Shown here piece after piece: positions 20,928 to 21,418 of a stretch of DNA of 21,418 nucleotides. Numbering within the stretch: the first letter of the stretch is position 1; the number at the start of each line of letters is the position of its first letter. A model generated the notes under the pieces. It saw nothing but the letters and a program-made list of their open reading frames with translations. It was not told the DNA's origin and ran no database searches. Source of the DNA: WLNJ01 sp037131165 (GTDB taxonomy: Bacteria; Actinomycetota; Thermoleophilia; Solirubrobacterales; Solirubrobacteraceae); contig JBAXRO010000030.1 in NCBI GenBank assembly GCA_037131165.1, positions 1 through 21,418 of the forward strand. The letters are read 5' to 3'. A program made the translations under genes and the position numbers.

Positions 20928-21418
20928 TCAGCCGGTCGCGATCAGCCGGGAGTAGAGGTCGAGGTGCCTCTCGGCTGCCCGCTGCCACGACCACTCGCCG
21001 GCGGCCAAGCGTTGCGCCCCGGTCGACAGGGTGGCGAGCCTCGCCTCGTCAGCCACCAGGGATGCGAGGGCCGAGCCGAGAGCCGCGACGTCACCGGCCG
21101 GCACGCACTCCGCAGCCCCGGCCGCGGCGACCTCTGGGAAGCCGCCCGCGTCGCTGAGCAACATCGGCTTGCCGAAGGCCAGGGCGGTGGCAAGGACGCC
21201 CGACTGGTCAATCTCCGTGTAGGGCAGGACGCAGAGGTCGGCGTGCTCGAAGATCGCGGGGATCTCGCGATCGTCCACATACCGGGTGAGGAACCGCACC
21301 GACGCAGGCGCGGCAGCGACCAGGCCGGAGATGTCCATCCGGGGACGGCCGACCAGCCAGAGAGTGGCGACCTCCATCTCGCGCCAGGCGTCGATCAGCA
21401 GGTCGAGTCCTCTGTAGG
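20928..21418 (-). CDS. Family 4 glycosyltransferase, C-terminal part (5' end beyond window)
   Basis: About 163 codons of the C-terminal Rossmann domain of a GT-B glycosyltransferase are visible, reading in from the right edge. YRGLDLLIDAW lies at the edge, then WLVGRPRMD, the DDREIPAIFEHADLCVLPYTEIDQ strand-helix, and SGVLATALAFGKPMLLSDAGGFPEV, the E-x7-E donor-sugar region. A typical GT4 C-terminal helix (ARLATLSTGAQRLAAGEWSW) follows. An in-frame ATG at 21377 is internal, not the start, because conserved sequence continues upstream. It leads into GT2 and the sugar transferase as one unit. Confidence 0.9.
   Translation of the reverse strand, partial: YRGLDLLIDAWREMEVATLWLVGRPRMDISGLVAAAPASVRFLTRYVDDREIPAIFEHADLCVLPYTEIDQSGVLATALAFGKPMLLSDAGGFPEVAAAGAAECVPAGDVAALGSALASLVADEARLATLSTGAQRLAAGEWSWQRAAERHLDLYSRLIATG

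Overview
This is a high-GC bacterial window. The mix of families, two tRNA-Ala genes without encoded CCA, and several small proteins whose sequence style I associate with Thermoleophilia suggest Actinomycetota, class Thermoleophilia (Solirubrobacterales-like). That placement is inference; no rRNA or marker gene is present. Gene density is high and no gene-free gap exceeds about 230 bases. I see no insertion sequence, prophage or CRISPR array.

Layout. (1) 1-2194, minus: most of a large secreted von Willebrand A protein followed by about 100-residue tandem prealbumin/SpaA-like repeats, running off the left edge. (2) 2421-4823, plus: a BASS-family transporter, an NADPH:FMN reductase and a quinone-reductase-like MDR enzyme, the last two translationally coupled. 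(3) 4890-5829, minus: greA and a four-helix DUF7144-type membrane protein. (4) 6002-7897, plus: a class III alkylsulfatase, convergent with tRNA-Ala(TGC). (5) 8124-10875, plus: an uncharacterised membrane protein, a curcumin/prostaglandin-reductase-like MDR enzyme, a lipoprotein and a small acidic protein. (6) 10905-11687: a strongly acidic, disordered protein (minus) divergent from tRNA-Ala(CGC) (plus). (7) 11827-12660, minus: a COG4705-type membrane protein of visibly lower GC, with a fourfold internal repeat. (8) 12779-14881, plus: polyphosphate kinase ppk1. (9) 14904-16913, minus: transketolase, divergent from a 68-residue two-helix membrane protein (16974-17180, plus). (10) 17188-18072, minus: an SDR oxidoreductase. 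(11) 18227-19141, plus: an alpha/beta-hydrolase with a basic tail. (12) 19155-21418, minus: a tightly packed exopolysaccharide/envelope glycan cluster (GT4, GT2, sugar-phosphate transferase) leaving by the right edge.

How it works together. Most genes are short, independently promoted housekeeping or accessory units. The glycan cluster and the VWA-repeat protein at opposite ends both concern the cell envelope. The reductase pair in region 2 and the MDR at 8915 suggest quinone/enone/flavin redox detoxification.

Two observations stand out. First, nearly every gene without a Shine-Dalgarno sequence has a TANNNT -10 hexamer ending 6 to 10 bases before its start codon, while the genes with good Shine-Dalgarno sequences lack it. 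This points to widespread leaderless transcription. Second, the COG4705-type protein carries the motif [FY]W-x9-G-x4-D four times with exactly conserved spacing.
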